Shown piece after piece: positions 40,050 to 50,807 of a stretch of 64,000 nt of DNA. The notes beneath the pieces are model-generated. The model saw only the letters and a program-made list of their open reading frames with translations. It was not told the DNA's origin and did not search any database. Both the position numbers and the translations under genes were made by a program. Each line of letters opens with the position of its first letter. Within the stretch, counting starts at the first letter, position 1. The stretch comes from Pseudomonas sp. (GTDB lineage: Bacteria; Pseudomonadota; Gammaproteobacteria; Pseudomonadales; Pseudomonadaceae), in assembly GCF_030683065.1 (NCBI RefSeq), contig NZ_JAUXMX010000037.1, positions 1-64,000 on the forward strand, in the 5' to 3' direction.

Positions 40050-41565
40050 ATGAAGTTCAGCTACTCAACCCCCCTTTGGGTGGCAATCCTCAGTTTGCTG
40101 CTGGGTACAACGACCGTGCAGGCACAACTCACTGCCGCTATGAAAATGAGCACCGAGATTGCACCGGGAATTGCCTCGCCGGACAAGGTGGATACGCGAC
40201 TGGGTACGCTGAACTTCTTTGACGGCTTCCCGGATCAGGACACCGTTACCAAGGTCTACGACAACCTCGACTTCCAGCGCGCGGTGCAGGCCTACCTGCT
40301 GGCACTGCCCGCCGTGAACATGGCCGGTCTGCGCGAGGGTCTGCTGACCGTCGGCCCGGCCAACGTCACCATCCCGACCTTTGAAAACAACCTCAATGCC
40401 CGTTCGATCTTTCTGACCCCGAACGCCACCACGCCCTACACCTGGATCTGGCTCAATCTGCATGAGGGTCCGCTGGTGGTTGAAGTGCCGCCCATGACCC
40501 TCGGCATGATCGATGATTTCTGGTTCAAGTACGTGACCGACATCGGCCTCGTCGGGCCGGACAAGGGCCAGGGCGGCAAGTACCTGCTGCTGCCGCCGAG
40601 CTATGCCGGCGAGGTGCCAGAGGGCTATCTGGTGGTGCGGATGCCGACCTACGAGTCGATCCTGGTGTGGCGCAACATGCCGGTTAAAGGCGACATCAAG
40701 CCGGCCATCGAACGGCTGCACAAACACACCCGCATCTATCCCCTGGCCGAGGCTGCCAACCCACCCGCCAACACCTTCGTCAACGTCTCCGGGCGCGACT
40801 TCTCCACGGTGGCACAAGCCGATTACCGCTTCTGGGAACGGCTCAACTACGTGGTGCAAAACGAACCGGTGGAATCCCTTGATCCGGTCACCCTCGGCTT
40901 CTTCGCCTCGATCGGCATCGAGAAGGGCAAGCCCTTCGCGCCGGACGAGCGCATGAAGAAAATCCTCACCGAGGCAGCTGCAGTAGGTGACGCCACCGCA
41001 CGCACGCTCACCTTCCAGAGCCGCATCCCCGAGGCTTTCTATTACCCGAACAGCACCTGGCGTCAGTGGCTGGGCGGTTACACGTTCCAGTCGCAACCCG
41101 GCGTGGCCTATCTGGATGCCGCGGCTTTCTTCTACTTCTATGCCACCGGGGTAACCCCGGCCATGGAAGCCAAGATGGTGGGCCAAGGCTCGCAGTACGC
41201 CGTCGGTCTGGTGGACGCCAAGGGCAAGCCGCTGGACGGCAGCAAGACCTATCGCCTGCGGGTGATGGCCAATGCGCCGGTAAAGGACTTCTGGTCGGCG
41301 ATTGTCTACGACAACCAAACCCGTTCGATGCTGCAAACCGATCAGGCCTTCCCCCCAGGTGAGCAGCCTGGACAAGGGTTTGCGCGTCAATGACGATGGT
41401 TCGGTGGACGTTTGCTTCGGCCCCGAAGCGCCAGCCGGCATGGAGAAAAACTGGATCCAGACCATTCCGGGCAAAGGCTGGAACATGCTGTTCCGTCTGT
41501 ACGGCCCGCTTGAGCCTTGGTTCGACAAGACCTGGAAACTGAACGAGATCGAACAAATCAAGTAA
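40050..41565 (+). pseudogene. DUF1254/DUF1214 protein with a C-terminal frameshift
   Basis: ORF 40038-41393 leaves frame at CCCCCC (41351-41356); a second frame continues VSSLDKGLRVNDDGSVDVCFGPEAPAGMEKNWIQTIPGKGWNMLFRLYGPLEPWFDKTWKLNEIEQIK*, the expected DUF1214 ending. Confidence 0.85.
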
Positions 41566-41802
41566 GCCGCATTAGCCAGTCAGAGGGCGGCACCCTGCCC
41601 ACGTTGCGCCTTGACGGCCGGCCGCTATGGATTGAACAGCGAGACGCGCGTACCTGCCCCTGACTGCGCACCGCTTAAAATGATCGGCAGCGGTGAAAAC
41701 TGAGTGCGCAACTAACCGCTGTACCTGGCAGCCCTGATCAACGACCATTGGCCGCAAGCCGGGCTTGCCTGCCCTGCACCCACAGTTACCCAAGGCCGGA
41801 CC

Positions 41803-42744
41803 TTGTTCTCCTCTGAACGTTTAAAAGGTATCGATGTATTTGTATGCGTAGCCGAACTCGGCAGCTTTGCTGCGGCGGCCGAACGCCTGAGCCTCACCAG
41901 TTCGGCGGTGAGCAAAGGCATCGCGCGGCTGGAGACCCGCCTGGGTATCCGCCTCTTCGAGCGCACCACGCGCAGGCTTGCGCTAACCGATGCAGGCACA
42001 GCCTTCTACCGAACCTGCACGCGAGTGCTCACCGATCTGGAAGAGTCGGAGCAGGCCCTGCATGCCGAGCTCTTCGCGCCGCGCGGGCGCATCCGCATTG
42101 ATCTTCCGGCCTCGTATGGGCGCTTGCACGTGTTGCCGGTGATTCTGCAGTTCGTAAAGCAGCATCCGCTGCTGATGCCGCATATTTCCTTTACCGATAG
42201 CTTTGTCGACCCCGCCGATCAGGGCATCGACATCCTGGTGCGGATCGGTGGCTCGGATATTTGGCCGGCAACGTTGGGCCATCGCTTCCTGGGCGCCGAG
42301 CGCCTGATCTACTGCGCCGCCCCCGAGTACCTGTCCACGCGGGGGGCACCGGCAAGCGAAGCGGCACTTGAACAACACGATTGCGTGCTCTACGGCCATA
42401 GCGATGGCCAGGTCAGCCCCTGGTATCGGGAAGGCCCTCAGCCGGGCGATAAAAAGCGCCGAATCATGCCGGCACGAATCGCTGTCGGCGATGGCGATGG
42501 CGAAGTACTGGCCGTTCTGGCGGGATATGGCATTGCGCAACTGCCCACCTGGCTGGTGCAAGGGCATCTGGACAGCGGAGCACTGGTGGAGGTGCTACCG
42601 CAGTTGGCCACCGACGGCCTGCCGATGAACCTGGTCTGGCTAAAGAAACGCGAGGCACTGCCCAAGGTCAGCGCCCTGCTGGAAGTGCTCGCAGTCTGTC
42701 TGACGCCCGCGGGGCACAGCTTGCCTGAGCAATCAGATACGTGA
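41803..42744 (+). CDS. LysR-family transcriptional regulator
   Basis: RLKGIDVFVCVAELGSFAAAAERLSLTSSAVSKGIARLETRLGIRLFERTTRRLALT; start codon probably TTG. Confidence 0.9.
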   Translation: MFSSERLKGIDVFVCVAELGSFAAAAERLSLTSSAVSKGIARLETRLGIRLFERTTRRLALTDAGTAFYRTCTRVLTDLEESEQALHAELFAPRGRIRIDLPASYGRLHVLPVILQFVKQHPLLMPHISFTDSFVDPADQGIDILVRIGGSDIWPATLGHRFLGAERLIYCAAPEYLSTRGAPASEAALEQHDCVLYGHSDGQVSPWYREGPQPGDKKRRIMPARIAVGDGDGEVLAVLAGYGIAQLPTWLVQGHLDSGALVEVLPQLATDGLPMNLVWLKKREALPKVSALLEVLAVCLTPAGHSLPEQSDT

Positions 42745-42833
42745 ATCCAGATCATCAATACTCAGAATAAACACCTGCAATAGGAATCTAAAGAACCAAT
42801 ACCATGGTGCCCCCTTTACTAAAGAGCGGCGTC

Positions 42834-44024
42834 ATGAGTGCTATCGAATCACCCCGGCCACTGGCTTCCACTGCTGAAAGCTCTACGCTGAGTATCACCA
42901 TTCTGTCCATCTCGGCCTTTCTGATCGTCACCACAGAATTTCTGATTATCGGCCTGCTCCCGGCCTTGGCCCGTGACTTTGGCATTTCCATTGCCGCAGC
43001 CGGTCAGTTGGTCACGCTGTTCGCCTTCACCGTCATGTTCTTTGGCCCACCGCTGACCGCCGCCCTCGCCCACCTGGACAGGAAAAAGCTGTTTATTACG
43101 ATCCTGCTGGTCTTCGCCTTTGCCAACGGCTTGGCGGCACTTTCGTCGAACATCTGGGTACTGGCGATCGCGCGTTTTATCCCGGCACTGATGCTGCCGG
43201 TCTTCTGGGGCACAGCCAGTGAAACGGCAGCCCAACTGGCCGGCCCGGCAAAATCGGGGCAGGCGATAGCCCGGGTCTATCTTGGTATCACCGCCGCGCT
43301 CCTGCTGGGCATTCCCCTTGGCACACTGGCGGCCAACGGTATCGGCTGGCGGGGCGCTTTCTGGCTGCTGTCGGGCCTGCCACTGGTGATGGCGATTGCC
43401 ATCGCGCTCTACATGCCGACAGTCGCGCGCAGCCCACGGGTCGATTTCCTCAAGCAAGCGCGCATCTTCAAAGAGCCCCTGTTCCTGGCCAACGTCGCGC
43501 TGTCGATCATCATCTTCAGCGCCATGTTCGTTGCGTACACGTATTTGGCAGACATGCTGGAACGCCTAGTCGGCGTGGCCCCGGCGCATGTCGGCTGGTG
43601 GATGATGGGCTTCGGCGCCATAGGCCTGATTGGTAACTGGATTGGCGGCAAAGCAGTGGATCATTCGCCCCTCAAGGCCACAGCCTTGTTCGTTGCACTG
43701 CTTGCGCTGGGCATGGCGGCGGTCACGCCGCTGGCAGGAGCAGGCTTACTCGTCTGCATTGCGCTCGCGCTCTGGGGCATTGCCAACACCGCGCTGTATC
43801 CGATCTGCCAAGTGCGGGTGATGAACTCGGTGAGCCATTCACAGGCTCTTGCGGGGACGACCAACGTTTCTGCGGCTAATGCGGGGATAGGTATTGGAGC
43901 GATGCTTGGCGGTTTGACTATCCAGACCGCAGGCATAGCCAGCGTTGGCTATGTAGCCGCGGCCGTTGCGGGCCTTGCGCTGCTGGTGATGCCGTTGGTG
44001 GGCCGCCTGGCCGCTCGCAAGTGA
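42834..44024 (+). CDS. MFS transporter (DHA1-like)
   Basis: LSITILSISAFLIVTTEFLIIGLLPALARDFGISIAAAGQLVTLFAFTVM; follows the LysR gene. Confidence 0.9.
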   Translation: MSAIESPRPLASTAESSTLSITILSISAFLIVTTEFLIIGLLPALARDFGISIAAAGQLVTLFAFTVMFFGPPLTAALAHLDRKKLFITILLVFAFANGLAALSSNIWVLAIARFIPALMLPVFWGTASETAAQLAGPAKSGQAIARVYLGITAALLLGIPLGTLAANGIGWRGAFWLLSGLPLVMAIAIALYMPTVARSPRVDFLKQARIFKEPLFLANVALSIIIFSAMFVAYTYLADMLERLVGVAPAHVGWWMMGFGAIGLIGNWIGGKAVDHSPLKATALFVALLALGMAAVTPLAGAGLLVCIALALWGIANTALYPICQVRVMNSVSHSQALAGTTNVSAANAGIGIGAMLGGLTIQTAGIASVGYVAAAVAGLALLVMPLVGRLAARK

Positions 44025-44213
44025 TGGCCAGAAAAGGCGAAACCAGCACCTAGCAAAACCGAGAGCAGATGGTTAGTCCTAGCGCTCCCCCCCGTCCTCG
44101 ACCGGGTAGAAACGGCATCCTGATGGTTTCGTCCACTGCATGAATTCGAGGAGGGTGGTGCGCATGGCACATCTGCGCAATGTGCGGCGTTGCTCAGGCC
44201 GCCCCAAACCCTG

Positions 44214-45002
44214 TCAGGCCAGCAGGAAGTCCAGCAGTTGGCGGGTAAACGGCTCACCGACCTCGACATTGGACAGGTGTGCGGCATGAAACTCGATCAG
44301 TTGCGCGCCAGCGATCTGCTGCTGCATAAAGCGGCCGTGCTCGGGCGTGGTCACCACATCGGCGGTGCCACAGACGATCAGGGTCGGCACCTTGATGGCA
44401 GCCAACAGCGCGCGAAAGTCGGCATCACGCACCGCCGCGCAGTTGCCGGCGTAGCCCTGGGCCGAGGTGGCCGCCAGCATCGCGGTAATACGGCTGGCCT
44501 GGGCCGGCTCGGCCGCGGCGAATTCGGGAGTGAACCAGCGCGCAATGGACGCATCGCGAAGATCGCTCATGGCCTGTTGGCCGCCCTGCAGCACCATGTC
44601 GATGCGACTGTTCCACACGTCGTCGCTGCCGATCTTGGCCGCAGTGTTGCACAGCACCAGCTTGTGCAAACGCTCACCGGCATTGATGCCCAGCCACTGG
44701 CCAATCAGCCCGCCCATGGACAGTCCACAGAAATGCACCTGAGCAATATCCAGGTGATCGAGCAGAGCCAGCACATCGCGGCCCAGTTGCTCGACGCTGT
44801 AGAAGCCCGCACTAACCTGCGACTGGCCGTGACCGCGGGTATCGTAACGCAGCACCCGGAAATGCTCGGTAAAGGCCGGCATCTGCGTGTCCCACATACC
44901 CAGGTCAGTGCCCAGGGAATTGCTCAGCAACAGCACCGGCGCGTCCGCCGGGCCTTCGAGTTGGTAATTCAGGTCGCCAGCGGCGAGGTGGACAACAGGC
45001 AC
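44214..45002 (-). CDS. pcaD: 3-oxoadipate enol-lactonase
   Basis: LNYQLEGPADAPVLLLSNSLGTDLGMWDTQMPAFTEHFRVLRYDTRGHGQSQ; GLSMGG nucleophile elbow. Confidence 0.93.
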   Translation of the reverse strand: MPVVHLAAGDLNYQLEGPADAPVLLLSNSLGTDLGMWDTQMPAFTEHFRVLRYDTRGHGQSQVSAGFYSVEQLGRDVLALLDHLDIAQVHFCGLSMGGLIGQWLGINAGERLHKLVLCNTAAKIGSDDVWNSRIDMVLQGGQQAMSDLRDASIARWFTPEFAAAEPAQASRITAMLAATSAQGYAGNCAAVRDADFRALLAAIKVPTLIVCGTADVVTTPEHGRFMQQQIAGAQLIEFHAAHLSNVEVGEPFTRQLLDFLLA

Positions 45003-45182
45003 GGCAAAACTCCTTCAAATGAATAGGACTCGATGTTCGGCCAGGACACGTTCGCCCCAGCGGCACTGCCGCTTGCGATCAAGCCCTTGCCACGGGCGCC
45101 TGCATGAATGGTGCAGGCAGGCGCGGATCGAGGCAACGCGGTTAGCCTGCGGTGCGCAGGGCGCACCCTGGGATCTGGAGGC

Positions 45183-46388
45183 TCAAACCCGTTCGATAGC
45201 CAGCGCCAACCCCTGGCCGACACCCACGCACATGGTCGCCAGGCCACGCTTGCCAGCGGACTTCTCCAGCTGGTGCAAGGCGGTCAGCACCAAGCGTGCG
45301 CCGCTCATGCCCAAGGGATGACCAAGAGCGATGGCACCGCCATTGGGGTTGACCTGGGCCGCGTCGTCGGCCAAGCCGAGGTCGCGGGTTACCGCCAGGC
45401 CTTGCGCGGCGAAGGCTTCGTTGAGTTCGATCACGTCGAAATCGCTGATCTGCAGATCCAGGCGCTGCAGCAGCTTGCGCACCGCCGGCACCGGGCCATA
45501 GCCCATGATCCGCGGCGCCACACCGGCACTGGCCATGCCCAGCACCCGCGCACGCGCGGTCAGGCCGTGCTTTTTCACCGCGTCGGCGGAGGCCAGGATC
45601 AGCGCCGCCGCGCCATCGTTGACCCCCGAGGCGTTGCCGGCGGTGACGGTCTTGCCTTCGCCATTGACCGGCTTGAGCTTGGCCAGGGCTTCAGCCGTGG
45701 TCTCGGGACGCAAGTGCTCGTCCTGGTCGATCACGCTGTCACCCTTCCTGCCCTTGATCGTCACCGGGACGATTTCTTCGGCGAAGAAGCCGGCCTGTTG
45801 GGCGGCGGCGGCGCGCTGCTGGCTGCGCAGGGCGAACGCATCCTGATCGGTGCGGCTGATCCCGAACTGATCGGCGACGTTGTCGGCGGTCTGCGGCATG
45901 GCATCCACACCATACTGCTGCTTCATCAACGGATTGATAAAGCGCCAGCCGATGGTGGTGTCTTCGACCTTCTGATTGCGGCCGTAGGCCGTGTCGGCCT
46001 TGCCCATGACATAGGGCGCACGCGACATCGACTCAACGCCGCCGGCAATCGCCAGCTCCATCTCGCCGCTGGCAATGGCGCGAAAGGCGCTGCCCACCGC
46101 GTCCATGCCCGAAGCGCACAAGCGGTTAAGGGTCACCCCCGGCACGCTGTCCGGCAGGCCGGCCAGCAGCAGGGCCATGCGTGCGACGTTGCGGTTGTCT
46201 TCGCCGGCCTGGTTGGCGCAGCCCATAAACACTTCGTCGATGGCGACCAGATCCAGGCCCGGATTGCGCTCGATCAGCGCCTTGAGCGGCACCGCAGCCA
46301 GGTCGTCGGCACGCACCGGGGCCAAGCCGCCGCCGAAGCGACCGATCGGCGTGCGCACGGCGTCGCAGATGAATACCTCGCGGCTCAT
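45183..46388 (-). CDS. pcaF: 3-oxoadipyl-CoA thiolase
   Basis: 401 aa; thiolase motifs [32 protein letters not shown]; adjacent to pcaIJ. Confidence 0.95.
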   Translation of the reverse strand: MSREVFICDAVRTPIGRFGGGLAPVRADDLAAVPLKALIERNPGLDLVAIDEVFMGCANQAGEDNRNVARMALLLAGLPDSVPGVTLNRLCASGMDAVGSAFRAIASGEMELAIAGGVESMSRAPYVMGKADTAYGRNQKVEDTTIGWRFINPLMKQQYGVDAMPQTADNVADQFGISRTDQDAFALRSQQRAAAAQQAGFFAEEIVPVTIKGRKGDSVIDQDEHLRPETTAEALAKLKPVNGEGKTVTAGNASGVNDGAAALILASADAVKKHGLTARARVLGMASAGVAPRIMGYGPVPAVRKLLQRLDLQISDFDVIELNEAFAAQGLAVTRDLGLADDAAQVNPNGGAIALGHPLGMSGARLVLTALHQLEKSAGKRGLATMCVGVGQGLALAIERV

Positions 46389-47167
46389 TCCTCACCCCCG
46401 ACCTGGCCGTGGGCGGCTGCGGTACGGGCTTCCAGAGCGCGCAGGGCGCTGAGTTCGACCTCGCTCGGTTCGGCGGTGACGCTAAGGCTCTCGGCGAAAC
46501 GAATCTGCCAGCCGGTGGCCTCGATCACCTGCTCGCGCGTTACGCCCGGGTGCAGCGTGGTGACGATAAATTCGTTGCTGCCGGCTTCCGGTTCCATGAT
46601 GCACAGGTCGGTAATGATGCCCACCGGGCCCGCGCCGGGCAGACCGAGGCGCTGACGATGATCGCCGCCCTCGCCAAAACCGACCGAGGTGATAAAGGCC
46701 AGCTTGTCGACAAAGGTGCGGTGCGACTGCTTGAGGATGATCAGCACCGACTTGGCGCTGCCGGCGATTTCCGGTGCGCCACCGGCGCCGGGCAGGCGCA
46801 CTTTCGGCTGGTGATAGTCACCGATCACGGTGGTGTTGATGTTGCCGAACTTGTCGACCTGGGCGGCGCCGAGGAAGCCAACGTCAATGCGCCCACCCTG
46901 CAGCCAGTAGCGGAAAATCTCGCCGGTGGGCACCACGCTGTCGGCGGTTTCGGCCAGCTCGCCGTCACCGATCGACAGCGGCAGCACGGTTGGCTTGGCG
47001 CCAATTGGGCCGGACTCGTAGATCAGGACCACGTCTGGCGAGGAGGTCAGACGCGCCAGATTGGCGGCCTTGGATGGCAAGCCGATGCCGACAAAACACA
47101 CCGCTCCATTGCGCAGGCGGCGCGCGGCGGCCACGGTCATCATTTCATTGGTGCTGTAGGCGCTCAT
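46385..47167 (-). CDS. pcaJ: 3-oxoacid CoA-transferase subunit B
   Basis: [41 protein letters not shown]...[12 protein letters not shown]; 4-bp overlap with pcaF. Confidence 0.94.
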   Translation of the reverse strand: MSAYSTNEMMTVAAARRLRNGAVCFVGIGLPSKAANLARLTSSPDVVLIYESGPIGAKPTVLPLSIGDGELAETADSVVPTGEIFRYWLQGGRIDVGFLGAAQVDKFGNINTTVIGDYHQPKVRLPGAGGAPEIAGSAKSVLIILKQSHRTFVDKLAFITSVGFGEGGDHRQRLGLPGAGPVGIITDLCIMEPEAGSNEFIVTTLHPGVTREQVIEATGWQIRFAESLSVTAEPSEVELSALRALEARTAAAHGQVGGEE

Positions 47168-48039
47168 CAGTTGGCCTCCTGCTGTGCGGCCAGTTTGTCC
47201 TGGCGCAGTTTTTCTTGAAAAGCGGCGAAATCGGCAGTGCCGCGGATGTACTCGTCGATCCAGGCGCTGAAGGTCTCGCGGTCGCGGGCAATCGGGTCCC
47301 AGGCCTGGTAGAAACGGTTGTCGCGCTCGGAGTAGCCGAGGGCGTAGGACGGATGGGCACCGCCCGGTACGTGGCAGACTGCAGTCAGCGCCCAGCTCGG
47401 CAATACGCAGGCGTTCATCGGCGCATTGAGGTCGTCGACGATTTCTTCCACGGTGACGATGCAACGCTTGGCCGCCAGGGCCGCTTCCTTCTGCACGCCG
47501 AGGATGCCCCAGAGCAGCACGTTGCCCTTGCGGTCGGCCTTCTGCGCGTGGATCACGGTGACGTCCGGACGCACCGACGGCACCGCCGCCAGCACTTCGC
47601 CGGTGAACGGGCAAATGACCGTTTTGATCAGAGGGTTGACCTTGGGCAGGTCGGAGCCGGCGTAGGCACGCAGCACCGCAAACGGCAGGCCCGAGGCCCC
47701 GGCGACGTAGGCGTTGGCCATGTCGGCGTGGCTGTGCTCCTCGATCTCCAGCGGCTTGGGCCAGCCCTTCTCCACCGCGTCACGCAAGCGGTGCAGGGAG
47801 CCGACACCAGGGTTGCCACCCCAAGAGAACACCAGCTTCTTCGCGCAACCGGCACCGATCAGCAGGTCGTAGACCAGGTCGGGAGTCATGCGCACCAGGG
47901 TCAGCTCGCGCTTGTTCTGGCGGATGATCTCGTGGGACGCCGCAGTCGGGATCAGGTGGGTAAAGCCTTCGAGGGCGACGCTGTCGCCGTCGTTGACGAA
48001 GCGCTGTACGGCTTCGGCAAGGGAAATGATTTCGGCCAT
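47167..48039 (-). CDS. pcaI: 3-oxoacid CoA-transferase subunit A
   Basis: MAEIISLAEAVQRFVNDGDSVALEGFTHLIPTAASHEIIRQNKRELTLVRMTPDLVYDLLIGAG. Confidence 0.94.
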   Translation of the reverse strand: MAEIISLAEAVQRFVNDGDSVALEGFTHLIPTAASHEIIRQNKRELTLVRMTPDLVYDLLIGAGCAKKLVFSWGGNPGVGSLHRLRDAVEKGWPKPLEIEEHSHADMANAYVAGASGLPFAVLRAYAGSDLPKVNPLIKTVICPFTGEVLAAVPSVRPDVTVIHAQKADRKGNVLLWGILGVQKEAALAAKRCIVTVEEIVDDLNAPMNACVLPSWALTAVCHVPGGAHPSYALGYSERDNRFYQAWDPIARDRETFSAWIDEYIRGTADFAAFQEKLRQDKLAAQQEAN

Positions 48040-48142
48040 CGGTGCTGCTCTCACTGGTTGGACAGTGCCACCGGGTCAAGGTGGCGGGTGCGTCAACAGT
48101 AGGTCGCAGGGCGCGCGCAAACAATCCGATAATCGACTTACC

Positions 48143-48157
48143 GTTCGATTATCGAAC
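48143..48157. promoter_or_regulatory. Candidate PcaR (IclR-family) operator upstream of pcaI
   Basis: Perfect 15-bp palindrome GTTCGATTATCGAAC with a related half CCGATAATCG at 48126-48135; resembles the PcaR box as I recall it (GTTCGATAATCGCAC). Confidence 0.65.
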
Positions 48158-48163
48158 ACAGCT

Positions 48164-49084
48164 TTACTCGACTCGTTCGAGCAAGCAACCCAGGCCTTCG
48201 GCCAGCTCACGTTGACGCTGCAGCCCCTGCATGACCCGACCGACAATCTCCATGCGCTCGCGGGCGCCGATGCGCAGTGCATCCATGGCCTCGTGGGCGG
48301 CGGCCGACGTATTCAGACCGTTATGGGCCGACTGATCGACCTGACCCAGACCAGCGCTGGCCTCATCGGCGGCACTTTTCAGGCCCTTGGCGATCTGCAT
48401 GATCTGCTCGCTGGAGTCGTTGGCACGCACCGCCAGGCTGCGCACCTCGTCAGCCACCACGGCAAAGCCGCGGCCGTGCTCGCCGGCCCGCGCGGCCTCG
48501 ATGGCCGCGTTCAGTGCCAGCAGGTTGGTCTGCCGGGCGATGTCCTGAATACTGCCGACAATCGCGCCAATGCGCCGCGACTGCTCGCCCAGGGTGTTGA
48601 ACACCTCGCCGGTGCGCCGCAGGTAATCGGCCAGTTCGCCGATTGACTGGCGGGTGGCCTGGATGCTCTCGGCACTGCTGCTGACCTTCGCGCCGGACTG
48701 CTGGGCCAGTTGGGTGGCAAAGTGCATGTCGGCCTGGCTCTGCTCGATGGCGTGCAGCAGCTCGCGTTGATGCTGACGCAGCGCAGGGTCTAAAACCACT
48801 TCGGGCGGCGGGCTGGGGGGCACCAACACTGGCGCTTCCGAGTGCGCTGACGGTTGCGACCAGTCGCAGTTCTGCAGCACCCGCTCGATAATCTGCGGCG
48901 GCTGGGTCAGGTAGAAGAAGCCGGCCAGCAGCCCGGTGATCAGCAAGCCTGCGGCCACGCCTGACTCCCAACTGCCACTGGTCATAACTACCAGGGCCAC
49001 AGCCCCCAGCAGGTTGCCGGTCAGCAGCGCGCTGGCCAGATGCTGGCGCCAGCTGCTGCGGCCCATTGTTTGATCGCGCTTCAT
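48164..49084 (-). CDS. Methyl-accepting chemotaxis protein lacking a periplasmic ligand domain
   Basis: 306 aa; two closely spaced TM helices then MCP signalling region ([39 protein letters not shown]). Confidence 0.9.
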   Translation of the reverse strand: MKRDQTMGRSSWRQHLASALLTGNLLGAVALVVMTSGSWESGVAAGLLITGLLAGFFYLTQPPQIIERVLQNCDWSQPSAHSEAPVLVPPSPPPEVVLDPALRQHQRELLHAIEQSQADMHFATQLAQQSGAKVSSSAESIQATRQSIGELADYLRRTGEVFNTLGEQSRRIGAIVGSIQDIARQTNLLALNAAIEAARAGEHGRGFAVVADEVRSLAVRANDSSEQIMQIAKGLKSAADEASAGLGQVDQSAHNGLNTSAAAHEAMDALRIGARERMEIVGRVMQGLQRQRELAEGLGCLLERVE

Positions 49085-49320
49085 GGATGCTCTCTTATCT
49101 CGTCAAACCAAAATAGGACCTCCCCTCCGTTATGCGCGGCATGAGGGAAGGTGCTTTTGCAGGACCGATGCCGCGTTGTAGGAGCAGGTCATGCGGCAGG
49201 GCTGGCTATTTCGCGACCATGGGCCGCGCCTACGAGGGGTCCTGCGGGTACGCTTGGCATGTCCGCCGCCGCCAAAACCGGGCACCTGAGTGCCCTGCCC
49301 TGCCCTGAGGATGATTGAAA

Positions 49321-50049
49321 TTACAGGCCGATATGGCTCTGCAAGATCGCCGGCTGGCCCTTCAGTTCCTGGCTGGGACCGTCATAGACCACTCGGCCCT
49401 TGACCATGATCATGCTGCGATCGGTGAGGTCGAGCAGTACGTTGACGTTCTTGTCGACCACCAACGTAGCAATACCGCTGGCCTTGATCAGGCGGATCAC
49501 GTCCCAGATCTCCTTGCGGATCAGCGGCGCCAGGCCTTCGGTGGCTTCATCGAGAATCATCAGCTCGGGGTTGGTCAGCAGCGCGCGGCCGATCGCGACC
49601 ATCTGCTGCTCGCCGCCGGAAAGGTTGCCGGTGAGATGGCCGAAGCGCTCGGCCAGTCGCGGAAAGGTCGCCAGCACCCGCTCAAGATCCCAGTCGCGGC
49701 GACCGTCCACGCCGGGGCGCGCTGCCATCACCAGGCTTTCGCGCACCGTCAGATTAGGGAACATGCCGCGACCTTCCGGCACATAGCCGATGCCGCGACG
49801 AATCACCTGGTGCGCGGCGCTGCCGGTGAGATTCTCGCCCCTTATCCGTACCTCGCCACTGCGCGGCGGGGTCAGGCCAAGCAGCGAGCGAATGGTGGTG
49901 CTCTTACCCACGCCGTTGCGCCCGAGCAGGGCCAGGGTTTCCCCCGGCGCGATCTGCAGGTCAACGCCATGCAGCACATGGCTGTTGCCATAAAAGGTGT
50001 GCAGTCCGCGCACCTCGACCAGCGGGGTGGCTGTTGTGGTCGTGTTCAT
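49321..50049 (-). CDS. Branched-chain-amino-acid-type ABC transporter ATPase (LivF-like)
   Basis: Walker A GRNGVGKST, signature NLSGGEQQMVAIGRALL, Walker B LMILDEATEGLAP. Confidence 0.93.
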   Translation of the reverse strand: MNTTTTATPLVEVRGLHTFYGNSHVLHGVDLQIAPGETLALLGRNGVGKSTTIRSLLGLTPPRSGEVRIRGENLTGSAAHQVIRRGIGYVPEGRGMFPNLTVRESLVMAARPGVDGRRDWDLERVLATFPRLAERFGHLTGNLSGGEQQMVAIGRALLTNPELMILDEATEGLAPLIRKEIWDVIRLIKASGIATLVVDKNVNVLLDLTDRSMIMVKGRVVYDGPSQELKGQPAILQSHIGL

Positions 50050-50807
50050 CAGAATTGCTCCTCGCCGTCGCCCAGATAGGCTTCCTGCACCGCAGGGTCG
50101 TTGCGCACCTGCTCCAGCGGACCGCTGGCCAGCATCTGCCCGTTGACCATCACGGTCAGGGTCTTGGCGATGCTGAACACCGCGTCCATGTCGTGCTCGA
50201 CCAGCACCAGCGAGTAGTCGCGCGCCAGCTCGGCGAGCAGCTCCACGACCCGGCTCGACTCCTCCTTGCCCATGCCAGCCATCGGCTCATCCAGCAACAG
50301 AAAGCTCGGTTCGGTGGCCAGTACCATGCCAATCTCCAACTGGCGCTGCTCGCCATAGCTCATCGAACTGGCGATGCTGTGGCCCTTGCTGCTCAGGCCG
50401 CAGGCCTCCAGGGCTTTTTCCGCACGCTCGCGCACCGCCAGATAGCTGTCGCTGCGACGGAAGAAGCGGAAGGAGTTCTTCATCCGCGACTGCGCGGCGA
50501 GCATGCAGTTTTCCAGACAACTGAAGCTGGGAAAGATATTGGTGCGCTGGAAGCTGCGCCCCACCCCCAGGTGCGACACCTTGTTTGGTGCCAGGCCGGT
50601 GATGTCCTGGCCATTGAAGATCACCTGGCCGCTACTAGGCCGCAGATGGCCCGAGAGCAGGTTAACCATGGTGCTCTTGCCGGCACCGTTGGGGCCGATG
50701 ATGGCGTGGATCTCACAGGGTGCCACTTGCAGGCTGATATCGCTGACGGCGCGCAGCCCGCCGAAGTGCTTGCTCAGGCTACGGGTTTCCAGAATCAGGG
50801 CGCTCAT
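50049..50807 (-). CDS. Branched-chain-amino-acid-type ABC transporter ATPase (LivG-like)
   Basis: Walker A GPNGAGKST; SMSYGEQRQLEIGMVLATEPSFLLLDEPMAGMG. Confidence 0.93.
   Translation of the reverse strand: MSALILETRSLSKHFGGLRAVSDISLQVAPCEIHAIIGPNGAGKSTMVNLLSGHLRPSSGQVIFNGQDITGLAPNKVSHLGVGRSFQRTNIFPSFSCLENCMLAAQSRMKNSFRFFRRSDSYLAVRERAEKALEACGLSSKGHSIASSMSYGEQRQLEIGMVLATEPSFLLLDEPMAGMGKEESSRVVELLAELARDYSLVLVEHDMDAVFSIAKTLTVMVNGQMLASGPLEQVRNDPAVQEAYLGDGEEQF

Noticed and set aside
40065-41561. 498-aa minus-strand ORF
   Set aside because: Antisense shadow of the DUF1254 gene; no recognisable domain.
45108-46655. 515-aa plus-strand ORF
   Set aside because: Antisense to pcaF, which has full thiolase motifs.
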